Assembly: GCA_016786705.1 (NCBI GenBank)
Contig: JAEUVV010000012.1
Coordinates: forward strand, 310,001 to 374,000
Source of the DNA: Taibaiella sp.
GTDB lineage: Bacteria > Bacteroidota > Bacteroidia > Chitinophagales > Chitinophagaceae
DNA: 64,000 bases
Reading direction: 5' to 3'
Part shown: piece by piece, positions 17,984-26,938 of the stretch
Numbering within the stretch: the stretch's first letter is position 1
Layout: each line of letters begins with the position of its first letter
Program-made: the position numbers and the translations under genes
The notes under the pieces: model-generated
What the model saw: the letters and a program-made list of their open reading frames with translations, nothing else
Database searches by the model: none
What the model was told of the DNA's origin: nothing

Positions 17984-18919
17984 ATGGAAAAGAACATCAC
18001 TATATTAAGCTTCGGAGCCGGACAGGACAGTACCGCCATTTTGTACCGAATTGCCCTGGATAAAACCTTCCGTGATCAATATCTAAAAGGAAAATTGATC
18101 GTATTAATGGCAGATACAGGCAACGAACATCCTGGAACATACCAGCATGTAGAATTTGTAAAATCCTTCTGTGAATCCCACAGTATTGAGTTTTATTTAA
18201 TTACCAGTTGCCAAGGTTATCACCCTAAAAATTGGGATTCCCTGCAGTATAATTTCCAGGCACATAATACAGTAATGTCCGTTGCATTTCCGAAAACCTG
18301 CACCGACAACCTAAAAATTAAACCACTTTATAATTTTCTCGATCATTACATAGCCAGGCATTATTACAGCTATGATGAACCGCACCGTCCGAAAGGGAAG
18401 CGGTACATTAAACATTTCTGCAAACGATACGGCAAAATCCACGTCCTTTTAGGAATTGCTGCCGGCGAGGAATCTCGCATAGCCAAACCTTCAAATGAGG
18501 TGGATATTTTTGGCAATCTGATTATAACCAATGCAACATGGATGGACCATTGCTTACAGAAGGTCTATCCTTTGGTCGATTTACAGATGGATAGATCAGC
18601 TTGCCAGACCTACATACGCTCAACTGGCTTACCTTTGCCGCCACCTTCGAATTGCATGATGTGTCCATTCCTGAGCAAGCAGGAAATCCTTTGGCTGTAC
18701 CGCAATTACCCGGAAGTATTCTACGAATGGCAGGCTTACGAACAAGCCAAACTTAACAAGTTCAGCAATGCCAATATAAAAAGCAACCTTGGCGTCAAAG
18801 GTAACATCACCTTAGCCGAATTTCTCGCCCAGGCAATTGCCGAATTTGGACACTGGACCGACGAGCAGCTCAATGAATACAAAATGAGCCACGGCCATTG
18901 CGTCAAATCGGCTTATTGA
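17984..18919 (+). CDS. PP-loop ATPase, PAPS-reductase-like, with four-cysteine pattern
   Basis: The 311-residue protein starts with a PP-loop (SFGAGQDS, residues 9-16) of the adenine-nucleotide alpha-hydrolase superfamily, which adenylates a substrate. Cysteines C106 (KTCTDNLKIKP), C207, C224 and C227 (SNCMMCPF) are spaced as in members that hold an Fe-S cluster. Phosphoadenosine phosphosulfate reductase is the usual database label, but sulfate reduction is unlikely here: no sulfate assimilation genes are nearby. Nucleic-acid thiolation or another base modification, as in DndC-type relatives, is an alternative. The gene is alone, in the island, with a 200-base leader. Confidence 0.75.
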   Translation: MEKNITILSFGAGQDSTAILYRIALDKTFRDQYLKGKLIVLMADTGNEHPGTYQHVEFVKSFCESHSIEFYLITSCQGYHPKNWDSLQYNFQAHNTVMSVAFPKTCTDNLKIKPLYNFLDHYIARHYYSYDEPHRPKGKRYIKHFCKRYGKIHVLLGIAAGEESRIAKPSNEVDIFGNLIITNATWMDHCLQKVYPLVDLQMDRSACQTYIRSTGLPLPPPSNCMMCPFLSKQEILWLYRNYPEVFYEWQAYEQAKLNKFSNANIKSNLGVKGNITLAEFLAQAIAEFGHWTDEQLNEYKMSHGHCVKSAY

Positions 18920-18999
18920 GTTGTTCTTTAAATTTCCAAATGCAATAATGAGATTATATACTTTTTTTTTACTTTTGAGCTATAACTTTAATCGAAATT

Positions 19000-19953
19000 A
19001 TGGCACTCAAAATCATTCACTTAAGTAAATATTTTCTCGGAATTTTCATGGTCCTGTGCACATTACAATTAAATGCGCAAAGTAAATTTTCACTTGCAAA
19101 AAAAGCATTAGAAGAAGAAAATTATAGTGCTGCATTTCCATTATTAAAAGAAGCCTCAGAGATTGAAAAAAATGAGGAAGCTGCAAACCTCATAGGCTAT
19201 CTATATTATACAGGGCAAGGTGTTCAACAGGATAAGTCGAAAGCACATGAGATTTGGAATGCACTAGCGGCAAAAGGAAATGTACAGGCTATGCTGAATT
19301 TAGGAGATGTAGCATTGGATTCCAAAGCTTTTGAGTTGGTCGAAACAGCAATAAAATGGTATAAGAAAGCCGCAGAAAAGGGTGATGTATATTCTATGAT
19401 TACGCTTGGGGAAATTTTTACCGGAACAACCCAGGGTTACCCTGCCAATTATCCAGAAGCATACAAATATTTCAAAATGGCTTCGGTCAAGGGGGCGGAA
19501 ATGGGGGCCATTTCAGTAAGTGAATTGTATTTTGCGGGTGTGATCCCAAACAAACCGACGAAAGAAGAAACCTTGACTTTACTAAAGGCCATGTTGAAGG
19601 ATTTAAATTATTGGATTAAAGCCAAAAACTGGGGTGAAATAATTGAAGTAAATGAATGTAACATAAAATTAAACGTGTTTTCTTTTGAAACGGACTCAAC
19701 GGATGCAAGGGATTATGAAATTACATTGCCTACAGATGTACAATCCATTTCTAAAGATGGCTTTTTTCAATACAACGGAAATAAAGTAGAAACAAAAAAC
19801 GTCAAAATAAACAATATTGCTACAGAAAAGGACCTAGGTAAAATAACCTTATGGAATACGACCGATCTGGTAAAACTAGATCCAACAAAGGCTGATTTAA
19901 AAATGGCATTTGATGTATTGAGGTATCTAAATACGCTTTGCAAAAAGCAATAA
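19000..19953 (+). CDS. Secreted Sel1/TPR-repeat protein
   Basis: The 317-residue protein has a signal peptide (hydrophobic YFLGIFMVLCTLQLNAQ, cut after about residue 26). Sel1-like repeats follow from about 35 to 185: AANLIGYLYYTGQGVQQDKSKA, AMLNLGDVALDS, YSMITLGEIFTG and MGAISVSELYFAG share the alternating A/G spacing of this solenoid. The last 120 residues are a different, beta-rich domain. Sel1 proteins act as scaffolds in the envelope; the partner is unknown. Confidence 0.75.
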   Translation: MALKIIHLSKYFLGIFMVLCTLQLNAQSKFSLAKKALEEENYSAAFPLLKEASEIEKNEEAANLIGYLYYTGQGVQQDKSKAHEIWNALAAKGNVQAMLNLGDVALDSKAFELVETAIKWYKKAAEKGDVYSMITLGEIFTGTTQGYPANYPEAYKYFKMASVKGAEMGAISVSELYFAGVIPNKPTKEETLTLLKAMLKDLNYWIKAKNWGEIIEVNECNIKLNVFSFETDSTDARDYEITLPTDVQSISKDGFFQYNGNKVETKNVKINNIATEKDLGKITLWNTTDLVKLDPTKADLKMAFDVLRYLNTLCKKQ

Positions 19954-19959
19954 AATACT

Positions 19960-21516
19960 TTATTGATAATCCCCCTGCTCGGCTTTACTAATTTTCATAT
20001 ACCATTCTTTTGCCGCCTGATGGAAGGGAATGCCTTGTTCAATGGCATCAAACCAAATCAGGTACCGCGTATAATGCTCCTGAAATTGTAAGGTGCCTTT
20101 TAATTTCGAAATATAGTCACCAACGATCTTTCTACACTGGCCAAGCACCCTGTCCAGCACCTTTTTATCTTCCAGGTTATGCGGCTTTGCCAGGAGCAGA
20201 GCGATAGGCATTTCCACTTCAAATACTCGATACGCATCTTCATGTTTTCGAATATAACGCAGCGCCGACTGCGCAGCAGGCAGTACCAGGTCATAGGCTC
20301 CAGTTTGGATCAGGTAGAACAACTGAAAAAAATAAACTTCGGTATCCACATCCTGCCGCAGCGGGAACCTCCGTTTCATCTCCATAAGCTGCTGCCGGGT
20401 ATCGGCAGCCTTGTCTAGCTGATGCAGGCCGACGTAGGACACCAAAAGGTTGGCCATAATGATCTGTAGTGCATCCACCGAAATGGTCTTTTGCTTTTCC
20501 TGTAAAGTAAGCTCCACTTCTTTGACAAAACTTTTCAGCAGCTGATATTCACCCATATAATTTAATACGATCATTTTATAGGTGGCTTTGTAGGCAAACA
20601 TATTTCCCGCAAACTGAATCGACTGGTTCAGCCCCATACTTTTAGAATAAGATTCGGCCAGCGAGATTCCGTTCAGCGCCTCTTCAAATTCCAGAATACA
20701 AACACACGATGTAATATGCTGGAAAATGCCGTTGACATAATCCGAAGATTGTATATTGTTCAGGTCAAAGGCCAGCATCTGTTTACTGTGCACAAACGCT
20801 TCCCTATGATTATAGACCATCCAATAGTAAATAGCATAGATGTAATGCCGGTAAAAGCGGACACTGTTGCTCAGGCATTCACTTTCCGTCGGCATCTGCG
20901 GGCTTTTAATGGTTGTCTTCGTCAGCAGGGCCTTGTTCTTACCTTTGGCATACCCCAGCTCTTTTTTAAGTTTCAGGATCTGGTTATATATCCCTTCCAG
21001 GTCCATCTGCTGCGTAAACTTCCGCAGAATATCCCGTTCCTCGGCCTGAATACTTTTTAATTCCCTACTAGGCTGTACCAATACCGAATTGAGCTTTTTC
21101 TCCCAATCCAGCAGCTGCAGCATCAGGCCGAACTTCTCATATTTGCCCGCTTCCTGATAGGCTTTTTTTAATTCCAACATGCCCTGCTCGGGGAGGCTGC
21201 GATGATACAACAGTACGACGTTATTAAGCTTGTTTTGGATCAGTATATCCGGCGAGGTATCTTCATTCAGATCCCTGATCTTGCGCAGTAAAATGCCATA
21301 AAGGTCCTGCTTAACCTTAGACAGATGGTTACGCCCCGTAACGATCTCCATTTTGGAATAGTAAGATTTTTCATTAACGTATTGCTTATAAAGCCTATAG
21401 TGCAGCGGCGTCTCCCTTTCTGCTTTAGAATGACCGAAAAGCATTGAATAGTGCCGTTTTTCCTCTTTGGTAAGCGATGCGATAAGGCGCTCCAAATAAT
21501 CCCTTTGCCTGTACAT
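19960..21516 (-). CDS. Large helical hypothetical protein, TPR-like
   Basis: A 518-residue protein with no signal peptide, built of repeated amphipathic helices (for example LPEQGMLELKKAYQEAGKYEKFG and LQIIMANLLVSYVGLHQLDKAADTRQ), which suggests a TPR-like solenoid. It begins MYRQRDYLERLIASLTKEEKRHY. I recognise no named family. It is divergent from the SBBP/T9SS gene at 21669, with 150 bases between the starts, so a regulatory or accessory role for the secreted proteins is possible. Confidence 0.65.
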   Translation of the reverse strand: MYRQRDYLERLIASLTKEEKRHYSMLFGHSKAERETPLHYRLYKQYVNEKSYYSKMEIVTGRNHLSKVKQDLYGILLRKIRDLNEDTSPDILIQNKLNNVVLLYHRSLPEQGMLELKKAYQEAGKYEKFGLMLQLLDWEKKLNSVLVQPSRELKSIQAEERDILRKFTQQMDLEGIYNQILKLKKELGYAKGKNKALLTKTTIKSPQMPTESECLSNSVRFYRHYIYAIYYWMVYNHREAFVHSKQMLAFDLNNIQSSDYVNGIFQHITSCVCILEFEEALNGISLAESYSKSMGLNQSIQFAGNMFAYKATYKMIVLNYMGEYQLLKSFVKEVELTLQEKQKTISVDALQIIMANLLVSYVGLHQLDKAADTRQQLMEMKRRFPLRQDVDTEVYFFQLFYLIQTGAYDLVLPAAQSALRYIRKHEDAYRVFEVEMPIALLLAKPHNLEDKKVLDRVLGQCRKIVGDYISKLKGTLQFQEHYTRYLIWFDAIEQGIPFHQAAKEWYMKISKAEQGDYQ

Positions 21517-21668
21517 AATCTAGGTTTTACTGCAATTTAAGCCTTTTTTTCAACATTTGGAGTACACATAATTGCTAATAAATCGAATTGTTTAATGCGT
21601 AATGAAGTTATTTCTTTGGTATTAAACAGGGGCTTCCCTTCTATCTACTAACCATTAAAAAAACAATT

Positions 21669-24431
21669 ATGATGAACAGAAAATGCTACACGACGTGGGT
21701 TCTCTTCCTATTGACAGGACTATGGACATCCGCTTTCGCCCACAAAGGCTTTATAGCCAACATCGGTCAGGTGACCGACCAATACTATAATTCCCGCCAG
21801 GATATTATCGCCAGGTACCCGGCAGGCAATGGACTGAATCTCTTTCTTTCCAATACCGGAATATACTACCAGTTTGCGACAGCCAGTGAGCTGTACCGGG
21901 TGGATGTAAAGCTGATCGGTGCAGATCCCGCACCACGGATCAGCTACGACAAGCCGGACGGTTCGCGGGAAATTTATCATTTATCTTCCACCAAAGGCAT
22001 AGCGCTCGCCTACCAGCGCGTAACCTATCATAACATTTACCCAAATATTGATTGGGTATTTTATGTAAATACCTCAGGTCAGGTCGAGCATGACTTCATT
22101 ATTCACCCCGGTGGTAAAGTAAGCGATATCAAATTACAGTACAACGGAGCCGATCAACTCTATAAGGACAAAAAAGGGAACCTTATCGCAGCTACTAGAT
22201 ACGGCTCAATTAAAGAGCCTAAACCATATACTTACGAATTAAGTAGCCAAAGGCAAGTTTCATCCAACTATGTTTTGCAAGGCAATCTGCTGACTTTTAA
22301 AACGGCAGACTATAAGGGTACCTTAGTGATAGACCCTGTAATTGATTGGGCAACCTATTTCGGCGATTCCGAGTACGACGAGATCAACGATGTAAAGATC
22401 GGCAAAGACGGGTATATCTATACCATAGGCTCCACCAACAGTACCGCCAATATAGCGACTACGGGTGCGCATCTAACGACATTCCAGGGTGGAACAAATT
22501 CGAATGGAGCAGACGCCTTTATAGCAAAATTCGACTCGTCCGGCGCGCTCATATGGTCCACCTACTACGGTGGAACGACGATTGACATAGGTTTATCTTT
22601 AGCCATAGACACCGCTGGGCTGATCTATGCAGCTGGCAGGACCAACAGCCCGGCAGGAATAGCCACAACGGGTAGTCACAAAGAAATTAAGACCGGATCG
22701 GCATCTTCCTACGATGCCTTCCTGTTGAAATTGGACACGGCAGGATCACCGGTATGGGCTACCTATTTTGGTGGAAATGGTAACGAAGGCACGACAGCCT
22801 TGTCAATTACCTTAGACCGCTACAACAACATCTATATGGCCGGGAACACGAATAGCCCAAGTGGATTAGCAACGCCGGGGGCTTTTCAAGCCGTTAGGCC
22901 AGGCAGTGAAGAAGGGTTTATGGCCAAGTTTAACGCAGCCGGCAACCTCCATTGGGCAACCTACTATGGCTCCACTTCTGCCGACTATATTTATAAGATC
23001 ACTTCCGATAATTCAGGCGATATAATCGTTGTGGGGCATACCGTGGGAACAACAGGATTATCTACTCCAGGCGCTTCCCTTGTAATAGGCAACGGAGGTT
23101 CCGACGGTTTTGTCGCTAAATTTGATTCCACTGGACAGAGAATGTGGGGGACCTATTACGGAGGTAACGATTTTGAAAGGATGATGATAGTAACGGCCGA
23201 TAGCGCGAACAACATCTACATAGCAGGATTGACGAATAGCGCTACAGGTCTGGCGACGGCCAATGCGCACCAAACTGTAATGGGTAGTACCGGAGATGGA
23301 TGTATCGCAAAACTATCCCCGAGTGGGATAATAGAATGGAGTACCTATTTTGGTGGGAACGAGGATGATGCTGTTACCGGCTTAAAGTTCTCCAATGGAA
23401 AACTTTATGTAACCGGCTGGACAGCCAGTACAAATAACATCACGACACTCGACGGGATGATTCCTGTATTCAATGGTTCTGCATCTGAGGGATTCTTGGC
23501 TACCTTTACGCCAAATGGCCAGCGCCAATGGGCCAGTTATTTTGGTGGCGACGTTTCCGAAGACCCAAAAGCTATAGCAGTAACACAGGGTGATGAGCTG
23601 ATTATTGCCGGAAAGACAGCAAGCGTTACGGGTTTAGCAACAACTAATGCACATCAAACCAGTTTTGGTGGCATTCAGGACGGAATGCTTTTAAAGGTCA
23701 GGATGTGCAACCTGCCCGGAACACCGAGCGCTATAACGGGTAATAGTCTGGTTTGCGAGAATGCAGAACAGCAATTCTCGGTTGCTCCCGAAGCAGGTGC
23801 CGATTCCTATTTATGGATCACTCCTAATGGCTGGACAGGCAGCAGCACAACAGATACATTGAATGTAATCGCCGGTCCGAACGATGGTGATATCAAGGTC
23901 ATTGCTCTCAATTCCTGCGGTCACGGCGATACCGTTTCTTTGTCAGTGTCTGTTAATCCGGCCCCAGTACCAATTATCAGTAGAAATGCAAATATCCTAA
24001 GTGTATCACAGACTTTTGACAATTACCAATGGCACAGGAATGGCGATCCCATTGGAGGAGCAACCAACCCAACCTATGCCGTAGCACAGAACGGAGAATA
24101 CACTTTAGCTGTAACTGGCACAAACGGCTGTACGGGTATTTCGAATGAAATAACCGTCGATAATTTCACTTCAATTAATGATATAGCTCAACTCGGAATG
24201 GAGGTTTACCCTAACCCCTTCCGCGGGTTCATGACCATTACAGCACCGATGGATTTGCAGATTATAATTACAGACCTGTCAGGCAAACAAATAGCAGGAT
24301 ATACGATCAAGAAAGGGAACAATGAAATTAACCTTTCCGATCTCCCCTTAGGTAACTACCTACTAAACGCCTACCAGCCCAAGAGCAGGAAACCATTAGG
24401 ATTTATGACATTGGTTAAAATCGCCAAATAA
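21669..24431 (+). CDS. SBBP-repeat secreted protein with T9SS type A sorting domain
   Basis: The 920-residue protein has a signal peptide (FLLTGLWTSAFAHKG). An N-terminal domain at about 30-215 is of the type found before SBBP repeats (NIDWVFYVN ... HDFIIHPGG ... KGTLVIDPV). At least seven SBBP beta-propeller repeats follow, each containing a WATYFGG-like segment. An Ig/PKD-like region spans about 680-840. The C-terminal T9SS type A domain is MEVYPNPFRGFMTI ... LPLGNYLLNAYQ. It should be exported through the T9SS and attached to or released from the cell surface, likely for adhesion or binding. The next gene, also a surface protein, starts 19 bases after its stop. Confidence 0.88.
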   Translation: MMNRKCYTTWVLFLLTGLWTSAFAHKGFIANIGQVTDQYYNSRQDIIARYPAGNGLNLFLSNTGIYYQFATASELYRVDVKLIGADPAPRISYDKPDGSREIYHLSSTKGIALAYQRVTYHNIYPNIDWVFYVNTSGQVEHDFIIHPGGKVSDIKLQYNGADQLYKDKKGNLIAATRYGSIKEPKPYTYELSSQRQVSSNYVLQGNLLTFKTADYKGTLVIDPVIDWATYFGDSEYDEINDVKIGKDGYIYTIGSTNSTANIATTGAHLTTFQGGTNSNGADAFIAKFDSSGALIWSTYYGGTTIDIGLSLAIDTAGLIYAAGRTNSPAGIATTGSHKEIKTGSASSYDAFLLKLDTAGSPVWATYFGGNGNEGTTALSITLDRYNNIYMAGNTNSPSGLATPGAFQAVRPGSEEGFMAKFNAAGNLHWATYYGSTSADYIYKITSDNSGDIIVVGHTVGTTGLSTPGASLVIGNGGSDGFVAKFDSTGQRMWGTYYGGNDFERMMIVTADSANNIYIAGLTNSATGLATANAHQTVMGSTGDGCIAKLSPSGIIEWSTYFGGNEDDAVTGLKFSNGKLYVTGWTASTNNITTLDGMIPVFNGSASEGFLATFTPNGQRQWASYFGGDVSEDPKAIAVTQGDELIIAGKTASVTGLATTNAHQTSFGGIQDGMLLKVRMCNLPGTPSAITGNSLVCENAEQQFSVAPEAGADSYLWITPNGWTGSSTTDTLNVIAGPNDGDIKVIALNSCGHGDTVSLSVSVNPAPVPIISRNANILSVSQTFDNYQWHRNGDPIGGATNPTYAVAQNGEYTLAVTGTNGCTGISNEITVDNFTSINDIAQLGMEVYPNPFRGFMTITAPMDLQIIITDLSGKQIAGYTIKKGNNEINLSDLPLGNYLLNAYQPKSRKPLGFMTLVKIAK

Positions 24432-24450
24432 CCCTTTAAAATTAGTAGAC

Positions 24451-26730
24451 ATGAAAGCATTTCTTATTTTCTGGTTGGTCATTATCAGCGCCTATACCTC
24501 CTTTGGTCAGGGGGAAAATAATGTGTGGATGTTCGGCCAAAATTATTCCCTGGACTTCAACCATACCCCTCCGCTCCTACGGGACAACGTATATCTGAAT
24601 AGTACTCCTACAGGTGCAGCAGGACAAGCCACAATGCACCCAGGGCAGCATAGATACAACTTTGCGCAGGCGGTATGCGATGCCAGCGGCAATATCCGCT
24701 TTATGGTAAAGATGTACCTTTCCACGCAGAACGGGCAGCCATCACCCAACTTATTTGACCAGAATGAGGTGCCTATCCCAGGGACGGATTTTCTGATGAC
24801 CACGGACATGCAAATAACAAGATCCCTTGTCGTGCCGCATCCCGGCAATGGCAATCAATATTATATCTTTTACGTCCGGGATGGTGGCCTGATCTATTGC
24901 CTTTTTGATATGACCTTAAACGGTGGTAGAGGTGATATTGTACCCGGGCAGAAAAACAGGCTTGCCTATGCCTACAATACCATTGTTGCCGAAAGGATGA
25001 CCACCATTCAGGGCTGCGATGGCGTATGGATAGTTGCCAAACACAAGCTGAACAATCAATACCTCAGCTTTAAGATCGATCATAATGGCATTAACCAAAT
25101 ACCTGTGATCTCAGCGGTGGCGCAATTGTCACCCTTAGAATATAATTCCACAAAAGTGGAATTGGTCGCTTCACCAAATGGCAAAATGCTGGCCACGGCA
25201 TCATTGGTCATGGCGAACAATGGCTTTATCGGTGGCATTGAAATTTACGACTTTGAGAAGTGTAGCGGCAGATTGAAGAATGCACGGCTGTTCGAGCAGG
25301 GTAATTATATTTATGGCGTTGGCTTTTCGCCCGACGGTAGCAAGCTCTATGCGGCCTATTCCGAATACAATCCCTTGCTTACCCCAATAGCCTCATCACT
25401 GCGGGATCATAACTTATATCAATTCGACTTGACGGCATCAACTATTGGGCCTATAGTGGCCAGCAAAACGCTGATTTTTACAAATCCGTCGGTCCAGGCC
25501 AATGACAATTTTTGTCCGCTTAGAACACCTTATTTGGGATCTATGAGGATCGGAAAGAATGGTAAACTCTATTTGACGAACGGGGCGCCCGAAATTTGCG
25601 CCGGGACTTCCGGTGTTGGGCTGGCGCTACACATCATTAACGATCCAAACCTGCCCGGTATGGCCTGCAATCCTATTTTGAACACTGTGTTCAATACCAT
25701 AAATGGGATGTCATACGACTATAGCCATTATAAGGTAAATCTGCCGTATGAGATCATCAGGGCACCTGACAATTTACCCCATTCCATAATTAACCCTACC
25801 ACGGCCTTATCGGTATGCTTTAAAGACGAAGCCGTTTTAAAGGCACCTGTAAATGCAACCTGTATAACCTGGTCTGACAGCAGCAACGATACCATCTTAC
25901 AAGTAACCGAATCCGGCAAATATTGGATAAGATATTTTAAGGATTGTACAACCTATACCGACACATTTGAAGTTGAATTTATCAGCTTACCAAAAATTGA
26001 CAGAGTACAATATGGATGTTCAGGGTATATTAATCTTATCGCGGGAGAACCAAACGGGCAGGCTTTTGAAATGGAGCTTTATAATGCCCAGGGTGGTAAA
26101 ATCTATGGCGGTAACAATGAAAGCCAACATATAATACACAACCTGTATGAAGAGAATTACTTGCTAAAAATAAAATCTAAAAACTGCGACACTACAATTA
26201 TCGTGGAACTAAAAGCCTATCCAAATGCAGAAATTACCATTGAGCCAGAAATTGCTCATATCAATTTGGGTGACGAAATAGAACTAACGGCGACTGGAGG
26301 CTTTAATTATTCATGGACTCCGGCCAGCTCATTGAATGTTAGGACGGAAGGCCGAGTAATCGCAAGCCCTGATGAGCATACCAGGTATTCAGTAATTGCT
26401 GTAAACGAGTACGGCTGCCGGGACACGGCGTTTGCAACCGTAAATGTAGGTTTCAATAAAAAAATCAGGATGCCCAATGCTTTTACGCCCAACAACGATG
26501 GCCTTAATGATCTGTTTGCCATTCCAGAAGGCAAATGGCAGATTTTAAAATTTGAGGTATATAATAGATTTGGACAGATGGTATACCGCAAGGATGATCA
26601 TTCTGCGGGTTGGAACGGAACCTTTAAAGGCCAAACGTGCGACGCCGGTATATACTTTTATTCCATTATCCTAAGCATGCCGGACAAAACAAATTTCACG
26701 CTTTCAGGTGATGTACATCTAATGAGATAG
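24451..26730 (+). CDS. Surface protein with gliding-motility-type C-terminal domain
   Basis: The 759-residue protein has a signal peptide (LIFWLVIISAYTSFG), a beta-propeller-like N-terminal half (VSPNGKMLATASL, VGFSPDGSKLYAAYS), Ig-like segments at about 550-670, and a C-terminal domain with NAFTPNNDGLNDLF ... VYNRFGQMVYR ... GWNGTFKGQ ... AGIYFYSI. That ending is the gliding-motility-associated T9SS type B sorting domain. It follows the SBBP gene by 19 bases, so they are an operon and probably a functional pair at the surface. A terminator follows. Confidence 0.88.
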   Translation: MKAFLIFWLVIISAYTSFGQGENNVWMFGQNYSLDFNHTPPLLRDNVYLNSTPTGAAGQATMHPGQHRYNFAQAVCDASGNIRFMVKMYLSTQNGQPSPNLFDQNEVPIPGTDFLMTTDMQITRSLVVPHPGNGNQYYIFYVRDGGLIYCLFDMTLNGGRGDIVPGQKNRLAYAYNTIVAERMTTIQGCDGVWIVAKHKLNNQYLSFKIDHNGINQIPVISAVAQLSPLEYNSTKVELVASPNGKMLATASLVMANNGFIGGIEIYDFEKCSGRLKNARLFEQGNYIYGVGFSPDGSKLYAAYSEYNPLLTPIASSLRDHNLYQFDLTASTIGPIVASKTLIFTNPSVQANDNFCPLRTPYLGSMRIGKNGKLYLTNGAPEICAGTSGVGLALHIINDPNLPGMACNPILNTVFNTINGMSYDYSHYKVNLPYEIIRAPDNLPHSIINPTTALSVCFKDEAVLKAPVNATCITWSDSSNDTILQVTESGKYWIRYFKDCTTYTDTFEVEFISLPKIDRVQYGCSGYINLIAGEPNGQAFEMELYNAQGGKIYGGNNESQHIIHNLYEENYLLKIKSKNCDTTIIVELKAYPNAEITIEPEIAHINLGDEIELTATGGFNYSWTPASSLNVRTEGRVIASPDEHTRYSVIAVNEYGCRDTAFATVNVGFNKKIRMPNAFTPNNDGLNDLFAIPEGKWQILKFEVYNRFGQMVYRKDDHSAGWNGTFKGQTCDAGIYFYSIILSMPDKTNFTLSGDVHLMR

Positions 26731-26765
26731 TGTTTTTTTCATGGTTCTAATTTTGGTGGTTAGAA

Positions 26766-26797
26766 GGGCGGTTTCCTTTTTAGGATACTGCCCCTTT
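26766..26797 (+). terminator. Terminator of the SBBP/type B operon
   Basis: GGGCGGT and ACTGCCC form an imperfect stem followed by CTTTTTTATT, 36 bases after the stop of the gene ending at 26730. Confidence 0.6.
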
Positions 26798-26881
26798 TTT
26801 ATTAATTTCAAATAAATAAATAAATAATCTAACTTCACATTGATTTACAACCTCGGTTGTTGTCATAAAAAGGAAAATTAA

Positions 26882-26911
26882 GTGGCCAGGTTCTTTTAAG
26901 TTCCCGGCCAC
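26882..26911 (-). terminator. Terminator of the beta-helix lipoprotein gene
   Basis: GTGGCC(A)GG and CC(C)GGCCAC form a stem 28 bases beyond the stop codon of the minus-strand gene at 26939. A T-rich run follows on that strand. Confidence 0.6.
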
Positions 26912-26938
26912 AATTATTATTACCCTTTACACCCAAAT

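Noticed and set aside
17984..18919. Calling the PP-loop protein a sulfate-assimilation PAPS reductase
   Set aside because: No sulfate assimilation genes are near and the cysteine pattern fits other members as well.
19960..26730. Prophage
   Set aside because: The large genes are secreted surface proteins with T9SS tails; no capsid, tail, terminase or lysis gene was seen anywhere in the window.
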